The notes below the pieces were generated by a model. That model was not told the origin of the DNA. It worked only from the letters and a program-made list of their open reading frames with translations, and searched no databases. Position numbers and translations under genes: made by a program. From contig NZ_JAUSZK010000001.1 in the NCBI RefSeq assembly GCF_030817495.1, forward strand, positions 2,397,001-2,461,000: a stretch of 64,000 nt of DNA, in the 5' to 3' direction. This stretch comes from Streptomyces sp. V3I7 (GTDB lineage: Bacteria > Actinomycetota > Actinomycetes > Streptomycetales > Streptomycetaceae). Below are positions 38,858 through 47,595 of the stretch, piece after piece; the stretch's first letter is position 1, and each line of letters opens with the position of its first letter.

Positions 38858-39050
38858 AGGGGCCCTCCTTCGCGCACATCGGTGGCGTGTCGTGCAGAAA
38901 CGGGGGGTGGCGACGTCGGCAGCGGCTCGCGGGGACATCCGCCCGTACCCGCGGGCTGCCGGACAGGACTTGACCCTAGGTGGCCGGAAAGCGACTGCGA
39001 AGTGTACGTTTCATCCATTCCAGCGGCACAGGATGGAGGGATCGCACACC

Positions 39051-40757
39051 ATGCCGGACTCCCCTGCGCCGATCGCCCCGGCCGTCCCGCCGACCCCACC
39101 GGTCCCCTTGGCGGCCCTGCTGGCCCGCGAGGACCTGGGCCTGAGGCAGATCGCGGGCCCCGCCGGCCCGGACACGGTCGTCCACTGGGCGCACACCTCG
39201 GAGATGGCCGACCCCTACCCCTACCTGCTGGGCGGCGAGCTGCTGCTGACGGCGGGCGTCCACGTCCCGCGGTCCGCGGACCCGGCGCACTACTTCGACA
39301 CCTACGTCTCCCGGATCATGGCGGCGGGCGGCGCGGCCCTCGGCTTCGGCCTGGCGCCGGTGCACGACACGGTGCCGCGCGCCCTGGTCGCCGCCTGCGA
39401 CGCCCACGGCCTGCCGCTCCTGGAGGTGCCGCCCCGGACGACCTTCTCGGGGGTGGCCCGCGCCGTCTGGCAGCTCATGGCCCAGGCCCGGCTGGCCGAG
39501 CTGCGCCGGGTCACCGAGGCCCAGCAGAGCCTCGCGGCCGCCGCCTCCAGCCCCGATCCGGTCCCCTCCGTGCTGCGCAGGCTCGCCCAACGGATCGGCG
39601 GCTGGGCCGCGCTGTACGGCCCGGACGGCACCCCGATCGCGACCGCGGGCCGCGCACCGGAGGACGGCGTGCGGACGGCGCTGGAGGACCTGACGCGCGT
39701 CGTCCGCCCGCTGCCCGACGACGACCGCCCGATGACCGACACTCCCCACCCGATGGCCAACGGCCCCCGCCCACCGGCCGACGCCCCCCAGTCGATGGCG
39801 GCCGGCCCCCGCCCACCGGCCAACGCAACCCACCCGCTGCCCGCCGGCCCCCGCCCGCCGGCCAACGACCCCCGGCCGATGGCCGACGCCCCCCAGTCGA
39901 TGGCGGCCGGCCCCCGCCCAGGTCCGGAGCGGCCCCGGCGCGAGACGCCGCCCTCCTCGGCCACCGACACCCACGCGGCGGCCCACCTCGCCGCATACGC
40001 CCTCGGCGCCGGGCACGGCTTCGTGCTCGGGGTCGCCGCGCCCGGGCGCGAGTCCGGCGACCACACCATCGCGTCCGTCGCCTCGGTGCTGCTGTCGCTG
40101 CTCACCGGCGAGCACCAGAGCGGGGCCGGGGCCGCGCGGTCGTCGGCGCTGGTACGGCTGCTGCTGGGCGAGGGACCGCAGGAGGTGGCACCGCTGCTCG
40201 GCAGGGGGCGCTGGGTCGTGGTGCACGCCCGGCCGGACGCCCAGGTCCCCGACACGGTCGCCGCCTCCGCGCTCGGGGCCGCACTCGGCTCGGCGCTGGT
40301 GGACCTCGCGGGCGATGTCGTACGGGTGCTCGTGCCGGCCGACCGCGAGCCGGACCCGCAGCCGGGGTGGACGCTCGGGGTCAGCGACGCCGTCGCCCCG
40401 GGCGAGTGGCCGTCGGCCGACGCCCAGGCGGCGCGCGCCCTGGCCCGCGCCCGGGCGACCCGGACCACCCTGGTCCGGCACGGCACCCGGGCCGGACTCG
40501 ACGAACTGGTCCCCCGCGCGGAGGCCGAGGCCCACGCCCGTGCCCTGCTCGCCCCGCTCGCCGCCACCCCGGCCCTCGCCGAGACCCTGCGCACCTGGCT
40601 GTCCCTGCACGGCAGTTGGGACCGTACGGCCGTCGCTCTCGCCGTCCACCGCAACACGGTCCGTCAACGCATCGGCCGGTGCGCGTCCTTGCTGGGCGTC
40701 GACCTCGACGACCCCGACGTCCGCATGGAGCTGTGGTTCGCGCTGCGGCACGGGTGA
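39051..40757 (+). CDS. PucR-family transcriptional regulator
   Basis: A 568-residue regulator. The N-terminal PucR ligand domain (about 20-145) has LAREDLGLRQIAGPAG and HTSEMADPYPYLLGGELLLTAG. A central region (about 230-290) is an unusual Pro-rich repeat. The C-terminus has the PucR helix-turn-helix LRTWLSLHGSWDRTAVALAVHRNTVRQRIGR ending VDLDDPDVRMELWFALR. It is divergent from the symporter operon, so it likely controls symporter, ureohydrolase and ThDP genes in response to their substrate. GGAGGG precedes the ATG at 39051; an in-frame ATG at 39033 is the alternative. Confidence 0.9.
   Translation: MPDSPAPIAPAVPPTPPVPLAALLAREDLGLRQIAGPAGPDTVVHWAHTSEMADPYPYLLGGELLLTAGVHVPRSADPAHYFDTYVSRIMAAGGAALGFGLAPVHDTVPRALVAACDAHGLPLLEVPPRTTFSGVARAVWQLMAQARLAELRRVTEAQQSLAAAASSPDPVPSVLRRLAQRIGGWAALYGPDGTPIATAGRAPEDGVRTALEDLTRVVRPLPDDDRPMTDTPHPMANGPRPPADAPQSMAAGPRPPANATHPLPAGPRPPANDPRPMADAPQSMAAGPRPGPERPRRETPPSSATDTHAAAHLAAYALGAGHGFVLGVAAPGRESGDHTIASVASVLLSLLTGEHQSGAGAARSSALVRLLLGEGPQEVAPLLGRGRWVVVHARPDAQVPDTVAASALGAALGSALVDLAGDVVRVLVPADREPDPQPGWTLGVSDAVAPGEWPSADAQAARALARARATRTTLVRHGTRAGLDELVPRAEAEAHARALLAPLAATPALAETLRTWLSLHGSWDRTAVALAVHRNTVRQRIGRCASLLGVDLDDPDVRMELWFALRHG
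39778..39920 (+). repeat. In-frame Pro-rich repeat inside the PucR gene
   Basis: An identical 38-nt unit occurs at 39778-39815 and 39883-39920, exactly 105 nt (35 codons) apart, with degenerate copies between. It encodes alternating AGPRPPA(N/D) and DAPQSMA segments and looks like a recent slippage or recombination expansion of the interdomain linker. Confidence 0.85.
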
Positions 40758-40829
40758 GCGGCCGGCCTCGGCGGTGAGCCGTACGCCTGACTCGGTCAAT
40801 CACTGCCCGGCACGACGAGCAGCGGCACA

Positions 40830-41627
40830 ATGGGAAGCATGCCGATACCCGGGACACCCAGCCGCGCCGAGCTCGTCGACCACCTCGTGAGGACCCGCAT
40901 CGCGGGTGAGGTCGCCACGCCCCGCGAGAACAACCTCGCCCACTACCGCAGGCTGGCCAACGGCGACCGCCAGTTCTGGTTCGGCCTGGAGCTGGGGGAG
41001 CGCTGGAGCGACGAGCAGGACGTGCTCGCGGTGATGGCGGAGCGGGTCGGGGTCAGCGACGATCCCGGGCACCGGCACGGACAGGACACCATCGACCCGG
41101 AGTTGACGGTCGACGCCCTGGAGCGGATGGCCCGGCGGCTGCGCAAGGCGGCCGACGGGCAGCAGCGGGTGCTGTTCGCCACCGGCCATCCGGGCGGTCT
41201 GCTCGACGTGCACCGGGCGACGGCCGCCGCGCTGCGCGCCGCCGGCTGCGAGATCGTGGTGGTCCCGGACGGGCTGCAGACACAGGAGGGTTACGTCATG
41301 CAGTTCGCGGACGTGGCGGTGCTGGAGCACGGCGCCACGCTGTGGCACACCCATTCCGGAGAGCCGATGCGGGCCGTCCTGACGGGACTTGAGCGGGCGG
41401 GGCGTCCACTGCCCGACCTGGTCGTCGCCGACCACGGCTGGGCCGGGTACGCCGGGCAGCACGGCGTCGACTCCGTCGGCTACGCCGACAGCAACGATCC
41501 GGCGCTGTTCCTCGCCGAGTCGGAGGGCACCGTCCAGGTGGTGGTGCCGCTCGACGACCATGTGCTCAGCCCGCGCTACTACGACCCGATGACGGCGTTC
41601 CTGCTGGCGGAGGCGGGCCTGGCGTAA
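40830..41627 (+). CDS. Conserved actinobacterial phosphatase-like protein
   Basis: A 265-residue cytosolic protein of a conserved actinobacterial family usually labelled phosphatase. Features include RIAGEVATPRENNLAHYRRLANGDRQFWFGLELG near the start, LFATGHPGGLLDVHRATAAALRAAGCEIVV (a nucleotide-like alpha/beta segment) in the middle, and LVVADHGWAGYAGQHGVDSVGYADSNDPALF near the end, where Asp and His could bind metal. I cannot confirm an activity from motifs. Starts at 40830 or 40839 are both possible and neither has a strong ribosome-binding site. Confidence 0.7.
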   Translation: MGSMPIPGTPSRAELVDHLVRTRIAGEVATPRENNLAHYRRLANGDRQFWFGLELGERWSDEQDVLAVMAERVGVSDDPGHRHGQDTIDPELTVDALERMARRLRKAADGQQRVLFATGHPGGLLDVHRATAAALRAAGCEIVVVPDGLQTQEGYVMQFADVAVLEHGATLWHTHSGEPMRAVLTGLERAGRPLPDLVVADHGWAGYAGQHGVDSVGYADSNDPALFLAESEGTVQVVVPLDDHVLSPRYYDPMTAFLLAEAGLA

Positions 41628-41661
41628 GGGAGTTCACGGCTGGGCGCCCCTCCAAACGCCG

Positions 41662-41694
41662 CGATGTGCGGCCCGTTGACGGAACCGCACATCG
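41662..41694. terminator. Convergent stem-loop terminator
   Basis: CGATGTGCGG (41662-41671) pairs perfectly with CCGCACATCG (41685-41694). It separates the convergent phosphatase-like and Gly/His-rich genes. Confidence 0.75.
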
Positions 41695-41722
41695 TGCCTT
41701 GCCTGTTGTCGGATCACCTGGC

Positions 41723-42145
41723 TCAGTGGCCGCCACCGCCGTGACCGCCACCACCACCGTGACCGCCACCACCACCGTGACCGCCACCACCGTGACCGCC
41801 GCCACCGTGACCGCCGCCACCGTGACCGCCGCCATGGCCGCCACCGTGACCGCCGCCATGGCCGTTGCCATGGCCGTTGCCATGGCCACCGTCGTGGCCA
41901 TTGCCGTGACCGCCGCGGCCGTCGTGGTCGCCGTTGCCGTAGCCGTCGTGACCACGACCGTGACCGTTACCCCAGTCGCAGTCGTCGTCGCCCCAGCCAT
42001 GGTTGTCGTAGCAACTGCTGTGGCTGCCGTGGTCGTAGGACGAGGTGGCGGATGCGGTGCCCGCTGTGCCGATCGCGATACCACCCGCGGCCATCAGACC
42101 GGCGGCGGTCACCGCGAAGAGGCGCTTCGCGCGTTGTGCTCGCAT
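41723..42145 (-). CDS. Secreted Gly/His-rich repeat protein
   Basis: A 140-residue protein. Residues 1-33 are a signal peptide (basic RAQRAKR, hydrophobic core, TASA). The mature part starts TSSYDHGSHSSCYDNHGWGDDDCDW with two Cys and several Asp/His, then becomes a low-complexity tail of HGNGHGG and HGGGG units up to the last residue. About half the mature chain is Gly and about a fifth His. No enzyme fold is likely. The composition suggests metal (Ni, Zn or Cu) binding or a surface-adhesive role, which is inference. The reverse strand is open because of the repeats and is not a gene. Confidence 0.75.
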   Translation of the reverse strand: MRAQRAKRLFAVTAAGLMAAGGIAIGTAGTASATSSYDHGSHSSCYDNHGWGDDDCDWGNGHGRGHDGYGNGDHDGRGGHGNGHDGGHGNGHGNGHGGGHGGGHGGGHGGGGHGGGGHGGGGHGGGGGHGGGGGHGGGGH

Positions 42146-42444
42146 GGGAAATTACCTTTCGTTCCATCGGCTCCCGCGCCTCCTGGAACAGAAGGTCGCG
42201 CGAGGATGGCCGTTGCCGCACGGGGAAGTGTGCGGAACGGTCTAGGCGTACCGCGTATTCATGTGAAGCACGGGCTCGACCGCCGACGCCACCAAGCCGC
42301 CCGCATGGGTCGTGGGCGAGCGCTGCGGCCTTGTCCAGGCGTACCGGAACTGATCGGCCGGGTGTGCCGTGCCTGCGGCTTTCACTCCAAGAGCCTAGTC
42401 CGGCAGCGGCTACTCGCAACCCGGGCGTCACAAGGGCCACATGT
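42146..42444. other. Intergenic region upstream of the Gly/His-rich gene
   Basis: About 300 nt between the Gly/His-rich gene start (42145) and the tesB stop (42445), both on the minus strand. It should contain the promoter of the Gly/His-rich gene and the tesB terminator. I see no clear -35/-10 pair, stem-loop or gene. Confidence 0.5.
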
Positions 42445-43320
42445 TCACCGGGGGACCCGGACCACGCCCTCCTGGATCACCGAGACGGCGAGCCTTCCGT
42501 CCCGGGTGTAGATGCGCGCCTGACCGAGTCCGCGGCCGCCCGAGGCCGACGGCGACTCCTGGTCGTAGAGCAGCCATTCGTCGGCGCGGAAGGGGCGGTG
42601 AAACCACATGGCGTGGTCCAGCGAGGCCCCGACGACGTCGCCGACGGCCCAGCCGCCGCGGCCGTGCGCGAGCAGGATCGAGTCGAGCAGCGTCATGTCG
42701 GAGACGTAGGTGGCGAGGACGACGTGCAGCAGCGGTTCGTCAATCGCGCCGTCCAGCTTGCCGTTGGCGCGGAACCACACCTGGGAGTGCGGCTCGCGCG
42801 GCTCGCCGAACTGCCCGTACGGCGGCTCGTCGACGTAGCGCAGGTCGACCGCCTCGCGTGCCTCGAGGAACTTCTCGACGACGTCGGGGGCGAGGTGGTC
42901 GTAGCCGCGCAGCCGCTCCGCGCCGGTGGGCAGCGTCTCCGGGTCCGGGGCGGCGGGCATCGGGGCCTGGTGCTCCAGCCCTTCCTCGTACGTCTGGAAG
43001 GACGCCGAGAGATGGAAGATGGGATGCCCGTGCTGGACCGCGACGACGCGCCGGGTGGTGAAGGAACGGCCGTCGCGGATGCGGTCGACGGTGTAGACGA
43101 TGGGCGCGCCCGGGTCGCCGGGACGCAGGAAGTACGCGTGGAGGGAATGGGCGAGCCGGTCGGCGGGGACCGTGCGCCCGGCCGCGACCAGCGCCTGCGC
43201 GGCCACCTGTCCGCCGAAGACGCGCGGGATGACGGCGGACCGGGACTGGCCGCGGAACATGTCCTGCTCGAGCTGCTCCAGATCGAGCAGCTCAAGCAGG
43301 GATTGCAGTGCCTTACTCAT
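42445..43320 (-). CDS. tesB: Acyl-CoA thioesterase II
   Basis: A 291-residue double-hotdog thioesterase of the TesB family, hydrolysing medium to long acyl-CoAs to acids and CoA. Typical TesB regions are LDLEQLEQDMFRG, RVFGGQVAAQALVAAGRTV, LHAYFLRPGDP, RDGRSFTTRRVVAVQ, ILLAHGRGGWAVGDVVGASLDHAMWFHRPFRADEWLLYDQESPSA (the segment with the catalytic Asp and Gln-site neighbours) and a final GLGQARIYTRDGRLAVSVIQEG. Length matches E. coli TesB. It lies 34 nt downstream of the LCAD-like gene, so co-transcription is likely. Confidence 0.93.
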   Translation of the reverse strand: MSKALQSLLELLDLEQLEQDMFRGQSRSAVIPRVFGGQVAAQALVAAGRTVPADRLAHSLHAYFLRPGDPGAPIVYTVDRIRDGRSFTTRRVVAVQHGHPIFHLSASFQTYEEGLEHQAPMPAAPDPETLPTGAERLRGYDHLAPDVVEKFLEAREAVDLRYVDEPPYGQFGEPREPHSQVWFRANGKLDGAIDEPLLHVVLATYVSDMTLLDSILLAHGRGGWAVGDVVGASLDHAMWFHRPFRADEWLLYDQESPSASGGRGLGQARIYTRDGRLAVSVIQEGVVRVPR

Positions 43321-43354
43321 GAGTCAGTTCTATCGCGCGAAGATGTCGCGGACT

Positions 43355-44512
43355 TTACAGACCCATGTCCTTGGCGATGATCGTCTTCATGATCTCGCTC
43401 GTGCCGCCGTAGATGCGGTTGACGCGGTTGTCCGCGTACAGGCGCGCGATCGGGTACTCGTTCATGAAGCCGTAGCCGCCGTGCAGCTGGAGGCAGCGGT
43501 CGATGACGCGGTGCGCGACCTCGGTGCAGAACAGCTTGGCGCTGGCGGCCTCGGCCGGCGTCAGCTCGCCCGCGTCGAGGGCCTCCAGGGCGCGGTCGGC
43601 GACGGCCTGGGCGGCGTCGACCTCGGCCTGACAGGCGGCCAGCTCGAACTTGGTGTTCTGGAAGGAGGCGACCGGCTTGCCGAAGACGGTGCGCTCCTGG
43701 ACGTACTCCTTGGCGAACCGGACGGCCGCGGCGGCCTGCGCGTAGGCGCCGAAGGCGATGCCCCAGCGCTCGGAGGCGAGGTTGTGGCCGAGGTAGGAGA
43801 AGCCCTTGTTCTCCTCGCCGAGGAGGTCCTCGACGGGCACCTTGACGTCGACGAACGCGAGCTCGGCGGTGTCGGAGGTCTTCAGGCCGAGCTTGTCGAG
43901 CTTGCGCCCGATCGAGTAGCCCTCGGACCTGGTGTCCACGGCGAACAGCGAGATGCCGTGGCGGCGGTCCTCGGCGGTCGGCGCGGCGGTGCGGGCGCAG
44001 ACGATGACGCGGTCGGCGTGGACGCCGCCGGTGATGAAGGTCTTGGACCCGTTGAGGACGTAGTGCGTGCCGTCCTCGGAGAGCTTGGCGGTGGTCTTCA
44101 TGCCCGCGAGGTCGGAGCCGGTGCCCGGCTCGGTCATCGCGAGGGCCCACATCTCCTCGCCGGAGACGAACTTCGGCAGGAACCGCTTCTTCTGCTCGTC
44201 GGTGGCGAGCATCTTGATGTACGGCAGGCCGAGCAGCACGTGCACACCGGAGCCGCCGAACTGGACGCCCGCGCGCGAGGTCTCCTCGTACATCACGGCC
44301 TCGAACTTGTACGAGTCGATGCCGGCGCCGCCGTACTCCTCGTCCACGCGGATGCCGAAGACGCCGAGTTCGGCGAGCTTGTAGTAGAAGTCGCGCGGGG
44401 CCTGGCCGGCCGCGAACCACTCGTCGTAGACGGGGACGACCTCGGCCTCGATGAAGGCCCTCAGGGTCTCCCGGAACGCCTCGTGGTCCTCGTTGAACAC
44501 CGTACGGCGCAC
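43355..44512 (-). CDS. Acyl-CoA dehydrogenase, long-chain (LCAD)-like
   Basis: A 385-residue FAD-dependent acyl-CoA dehydrogenase. LAMTEPGTGSDLAGMKTTA and FITGGVHADRVIVCART are the FAD/acyl-binding signatures, ERWGIAFGAYAQA and ERTVFGKPVASFQNTKFELA follow, and the end has LHGGYGFMNEYPIARLYADNRVNRIYGGTSEIMK. The C-terminal motif is YGGTSE rather than YEGTSE, so the catalytic Glu must be elsewhere, as in LCAD and isovaleryl enzymes. GGAGGT precedes the GTG at 44512 by 7 nt, a better start than the GTG at 44527. It is operonic with tesB, suggesting fatty acyl-CoA turnover. Confidence 0.9.
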   Translation of the reverse strand: MRRTVFNEDHEAFRETLRAFIEAEVVPVYDEWFAAGQAPRDFYYKLAELGVFGIRVDEEYGGAGIDSYKFEAVMYEETSRAGVQFGGSGVHVLLGLPYIKMLATDEQKKRFLPKFVSGEEMWALAMTEPGTGSDLAGMKTTAKLSEDGTHYVLNGSKTFITGGVHADRVIVCARTAAPTAEDRRHGISLFAVDTRSEGYSIGRKLDKLGLKTSDTAELAFVDVKVPVEDLLGEENKGFSYLGHNLASERWGIAFGAYAQAAAAVRFAKEYVQERTVFGKPVASFQNTKFELAACQAEVDAAQAVADRALEALDAGELTPAEAASAKLFCTEVAHRVIDRCLQLHGGYGFMNEYPIARLYADNRVNRIYGGTSEIMKTIIAKDMGL

Positions 44513-44625
44513 CGCCGCCACCTCCACGGACTCGACATGTCTAAGCGCTTGCTCACGTCAAACTACCGGTGGGTACGCGGCATCGTCCAGAGGGGGTCGG
44601 CCGTAACGCTCGTCACGCCGGGGCG

Positions 44626-45216
44626 TCAACCGACGTCGTTGCCCGCCTTGCCGTAGCGGCGGAAGTCCGAGGTCTCCAGCATCCATGGGCCGAAGGGCAC
44701 CAAGTCCCCGAAGATGTAGGGGTCCTTGTGCGCGTATCGCCCTTTGCACGGGTCGGAATGGTGCTCGATGACGCCGGTGCGGGGGTCGACGATCAGGTAG
44801 TGCTCGATACCCATGGCCGGGTAGTCGGCCAGCTTCTCGATGTAGTCGTTGTTCGGGTTGGACGGCGAGACGATCTCGATGACCGCGAGCACCTGCGCCG
44901 CGTCGACGGCGACACCCTCCTCGTCGAGGGCCTCCTCGGGGATGACGACCGCATCGGGAAGGCGCATGCGGCCCACCGCCGGATGCTCGATCTCGGGGCC
45001 GGTCGCACAGATGTACCCCGGGTGGGTGTTGAGCAGTTGCTCGTCCAGTTGCTTGCAGATCCGGCGAACAGTGCCCTCATGTCGCTTCGACGGGCGCATC
45101 ATGGCCAGTATCGGCCCGGAAGGTCCGATCTCGACGCTCCAAGCCCCTTCGAGCTGCTCAGCGTAGGCCCCGAGCTCCACGGCGATCGCGCGCATCTTCG
45201 CGTAGTCCATGCCCAT
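44626..45216 (-). CDS. Uma2-family (DUF820) putative endonuclease
   Basis: A 196-residue protein of the Uma2/DUF820 family, which has a PD-(D/E)xK nuclease fold. The likely core is PDAVVIPEEAL (Asp), AVIEIVSPSNPNNDYIEKLADYPAMGIEHYLIVDPRTG, where EIVSPS(N) carries the Glu and the usual Lys region is near IEKL. Such proteins are abundant in Streptomyces with unclear biological role. Motif copies are complete, so it is probably not decayed. It stands alone on the minus strand. Confidence 0.83.
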   Translation of the reverse strand: MGMDYAKMRAIAVELGAYAEQLEGAWSVEIGPSGPILAMMRPSKRHEGTVRRICKQLDEQLLNTHPGYICATGPEIEHPAVGRMRLPDAVVIPEEALDEEGVAVDAAQVLAVIEIVSPSNPNNDYIEKLADYPAMGIEHYLIVDPRTGVIEHHSDPCKGRYAHKDPYIFGDLVPFGPWMLETSDFRRYGKAGNDVG

Positions 45217-45265
45217 AGCCCCAGCCTACTGAGAAGCGCCCCGCCGACGGGCCCGTCGGCCCCGT

Positions 45266-45871
45266 TCAGCCCCCGGCCGCCCCCGCCGCCGCGAACGCCC
45301 CCCGTGCCATCCGGTGCAGCAGGGCCGCCGTCGTGCCGCGGCCCGGGAGGGTGCCGGCGCGGCCCAGGTGGGGGGTGGAGTTGAGGAGGCCGAAGACCGA
45401 GTGGACGGCCGAGCGGGCGGCCGGCTCCGTGAAGGCCGGATAGACCTCACGGACCACCTCCACCCACAGCTCGACGTACTGACGCTGGAGCTGGCGCACC
45501 AGCTTGCGGTCGCTGTCGCGCAGCCGGTCCAGCTCACGGTCGTGGAGGGTGATCAGAGGGCGGTCGTCGAGGGCGAAGTCGATGTGGCCCTCGATGAGGG
45601 AGTCGAGGACGGCCGAGGCCCCCGTCGCGCCGTCGGCCTCGGCCAGGCGGCGCTTGGCGCCGGTCAGCAACTGACCGCTGATGCCGACCAGCAGCTCCGC
45701 GAGCATCGCGTCCTTGCCCGGGAAATGGCGGTAGAGGCCGGGGCCGCTGATGCCCACCGCCGCCCCTATCTCGTCGACACCGACGCCGTGGAAGCCTCGC
45801 TCGGCGAAGAGGCGGGCCGCCTCCTTGAGGATCTGCTCGCGGCGGGTGGGGGCGTCGGTTCTGGTGGCCAT
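45266..45871 (-). CDS. TetR-family regulator of the leucine catabolic operon
   Basis: A 201-residue TetR/AcrR regulator (resembling the SACE_7040 group). The N-terminal HTH is REQILKEAARLFAERGFHGVGVDEIGAAVGISGPGLYRHFPGKDAMLAELL. The C-terminal helices form a ligand pocket. It is divergent from the carboxylase operon at 45968, and two 16-bp dyads lie between them. It most likely represses the liu-type operon and itself, with an acyl-CoA intermediate as effector (inference). ATG 45871 is chosen over 45889, which lies against the first operator. Confidence 0.88.
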   Translation of the reverse strand: MATRTDAPTRREQILKEAARLFAERGFHGVGVDEIGAAVGISGPGLYRHFPGKDAMLAELLVGISGQLLTGAKRRLAEADGATGASAVLDSLIEGHIDFALDDRPLITLHDRELDRLRDSDRKLVRQLQRQYVELWVEVVREVYPAFTEPAARSAVHSVFGLLNSTPHLGRAGTLPGRGTTAALLHRMARGAFAAAGAAGG

Positions 45872-45893
45872 GGAAGTGATTCTAGACAATGAG

Positions 45894-45937
45894 GTTAGCG
45901 GTCGTTAACCTGAAGGAAATGGTTAACGCTCATTAAC
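45894..45937. promoter_or_regulatory. Tandem TetR-type operators
   Basis: Box one GTTAGCGGTCGTTAAC (45894-45909) and box two GTTAACGCTCATTAAC (45922-45937) both fit GTTARCG-2 nt-YRTTAAC with centres 28 bp apart. They lie in the 96-nt gap between the TetR gene and the carboxylase operon. Confidence 0.8.
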
Positions 45938-45967
45938 AGTCACACCACTGGGTGAGGGGACCGCAGG

Positions 45968-47584
45968 ATGCACGAGGCACCGGAGCTTCACAGCGCGGCC
46001 GATCCCGCGTCGGAGGCCTGGCGGGCCAATGAACAGGCCCATCTCGCCCTCGTCGGGGAGCTGCGCGGGAAGCTGGCCGCGGCGGCGCTCGGCGGCGGCG
46101 AGCGGGCGCGCGCCCGGCACACCGCCCGCGGCAAGCTGCTGCCGCGCGACAGGGTGGACACGCTGCTGGATCCCGGGTCGCCGTTCCTGGAGCTCGCTCC
46201 CCTCGCCGCCGACGGGATGTACGACGGGCAGGCGCCGGCCGCCGGTGTCATCGCCGGGATCGGGCGGGTCAGCGGCCGCGACTGCGTGATCGTCGCCAAC
46301 GACGCCACGGTCAAGGGCGGGACGTACTACCCGATGACCGTGAAGAAGCACCTGCGCGCGCAGGAGGTGGCCCTGGAGAACCGGCTGCCCTGCGTGTATC
46401 TCGTGGACTCCGGCGGCGCCTTCCTGCCGATGCAGGACGAGGTGTTCCCGGACCGCGAGCACTTCGGGCGGATCTTCTACAACCAGGCCCGGATGTCCGG
46501 CGCCGAGATCCCGCAGATCGCGGCCGTCCTCGGCTCGTGCACGGCCGGCGGGGCGTATGTCCCGGCCATGAGCGACGAGGCCGTGATCGTCCGCGACCAG
46601 GGCACGATCTTCCTGGGCGGTCCCCCGCTCGTGAAGGCCGCCACGGGTGAGGTCGTCACCGCCGAGGAGCTGGGCGGCGGCGAGGTCCACTCGCGCGTCT
46701 CGGGCGTCACCGACCACCTCGCCGAGGACGACGCGCACGCCCTGCGGATCGTGCGGAACATCGTCGCCACCCTCCCCGCCCGGCGGTCCCTGCCCTGGGA
46801 GGTCACCCCGGTCGTCGAGCCGAAGGTCGACCCCTACGGTCTCTACGGCGCCGTCCCCGTCGACTCCCGCACGCCCTACGACGTCCGCGAGATCATCGCG
46901 CGCGTGGTCGACGGCTCGCGGTTCGCCGAGTTCAAGGCCGAGTTCGGGCAGACCCTGGTCACCGGCTTCGCCCGGATCCACGGCCACCCGGTCGGGATCG
47001 TCGCCAACAACGGCATCCTGTTCTCCGAGTCCGCCCAGAAGGGCGCCCACTTCATCGAGCTGTGCGACCAGCGCGGCATCCCGCTGGTGTTCCTGCAGAA
47101 CATCTCGGGCTTCATGGTCGGCAAGGACTACGAGGCCGGCGGCATCGCCAAGCACGGCGCCAAGATGGTGACCGCGGTCGCCTGCACGCGCGTGCCCAAG
47201 CTGACCGTCGTCGTCGGCGGCTCCTACGGCGCCGGCAACTACTCGATGTGCGGCCGGGCCTACTCGCCCCGCTTCCTGTGGATGTGGCCCAACGCCAAGA
47301 TCTCCGTCATGGGCGGCGAGCAGGCCGCCTCGGTGCTGGCCACCGTCAAGCGCGACCAGATGGAGGCGCGCGGCGAGGACTGGCCCGCCGAGGCGGAGGA
47401 GTCCTTCAAGGCGCCGATCCGGGCGCAGTACGAGCAGCAGGGCAGTGCCTACTACGCCACCGCCCGCCTCTGGGACGACGGTGTGATCGACCCGCTTCAG
47501 ACCCGTCAGGTGCTCGGACTCGCCCTGACGACCTGTGCCAACGCGCCCCTGGGAGACCCCCAGTTCGGCGTCTTCCGGATGTGA
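45968..47584 (+). CDS. accD1: Acyl-CoA carboxylase beta (carboxyltransferase) subunit, methylcrotonyl-CoA type
   Basis: A 538-residue carboxyltransferase that moves the carboxyl group from biotin to 3-methylcrotonyl-CoA. Crotonase-like domains show [30 protein letters not shown] sequence, [56 protein letters not shown] in the N-half, and [24 protein letters not shown] and [31 protein letters not shown] in the C-half. The sequence [19 protein letters not shown] is typical of MCC beta. It heads the operon with the alpha subunit, HMG-CoA lyase and isovaleryl-type dehydrogenase. Confidence 0.92.
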   Translation: MHEAPELHSAADPASEAWRANEQAHLALVGELRGKLAAAALGGGERARARHTARGKLLPRDRVDTLLDPGSPFLELAPLAADGMYDGQAPAAGVIAGIGRVSGRDCVIVANDATVKGGTYYPMTVKKHLRAQEVALENRLPCVYLVDSGGAFLPMQDEVFPDREHFGRIFYNQARMSGAEIPQIAAVLGSCTAGGAYVPAMSDEAVIVRDQGTIFLGGPPLVKAATGEVVTAEELGGGEVHSRVSGVTDHLAEDDAHALRIVRNIVATLPARRSLPWEVTPVVEPKVDPYGLYGAVPVDSRTPYDVREIIARVVDGSRFAEFKAEFGQTLVTGFARIHGHPVGIVANNGILFSESAQKGAHFIELCDQRGIPLVFLQNISGFMVGKDYEAGGIAKHGAKMVTAVACTRVPKLTVVVGGSYGAGNYSMCGRAYSPRFLWMWPNAKISVMGGEQAASVLATVKRDQMEARGEDWPAEAEESFKAPIRAQYEQQGSAYYATARLWDDGVIDPLQTRQVLGLALTTCANAPLGDPQFGVFRM

Positions 47585-47595
47585 GGAGGGGACCC

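Noticed and set aside
41723..41930. Short regular repeats resembling a CRISPR array
   Set aside because: Units of 9-18 nt without spacers, in frame within a coding sequence.
41666..42511. Plus-strand frame of 281 codons opposite the Gly/His-rich gene
   Set aside because: A Thr/Val/Ala monotone created by the antisense of the HGGG codons; the minus strand has a signal peptide and sensible start.
45243..45260. GCCGACGGGCCCGTCGGC palindrome after the TetR gene as an operator
   Set aside because: Loop-less GC palindrome just past a stop codon; more likely a weak transcript-end structure, and too ambiguous to list.
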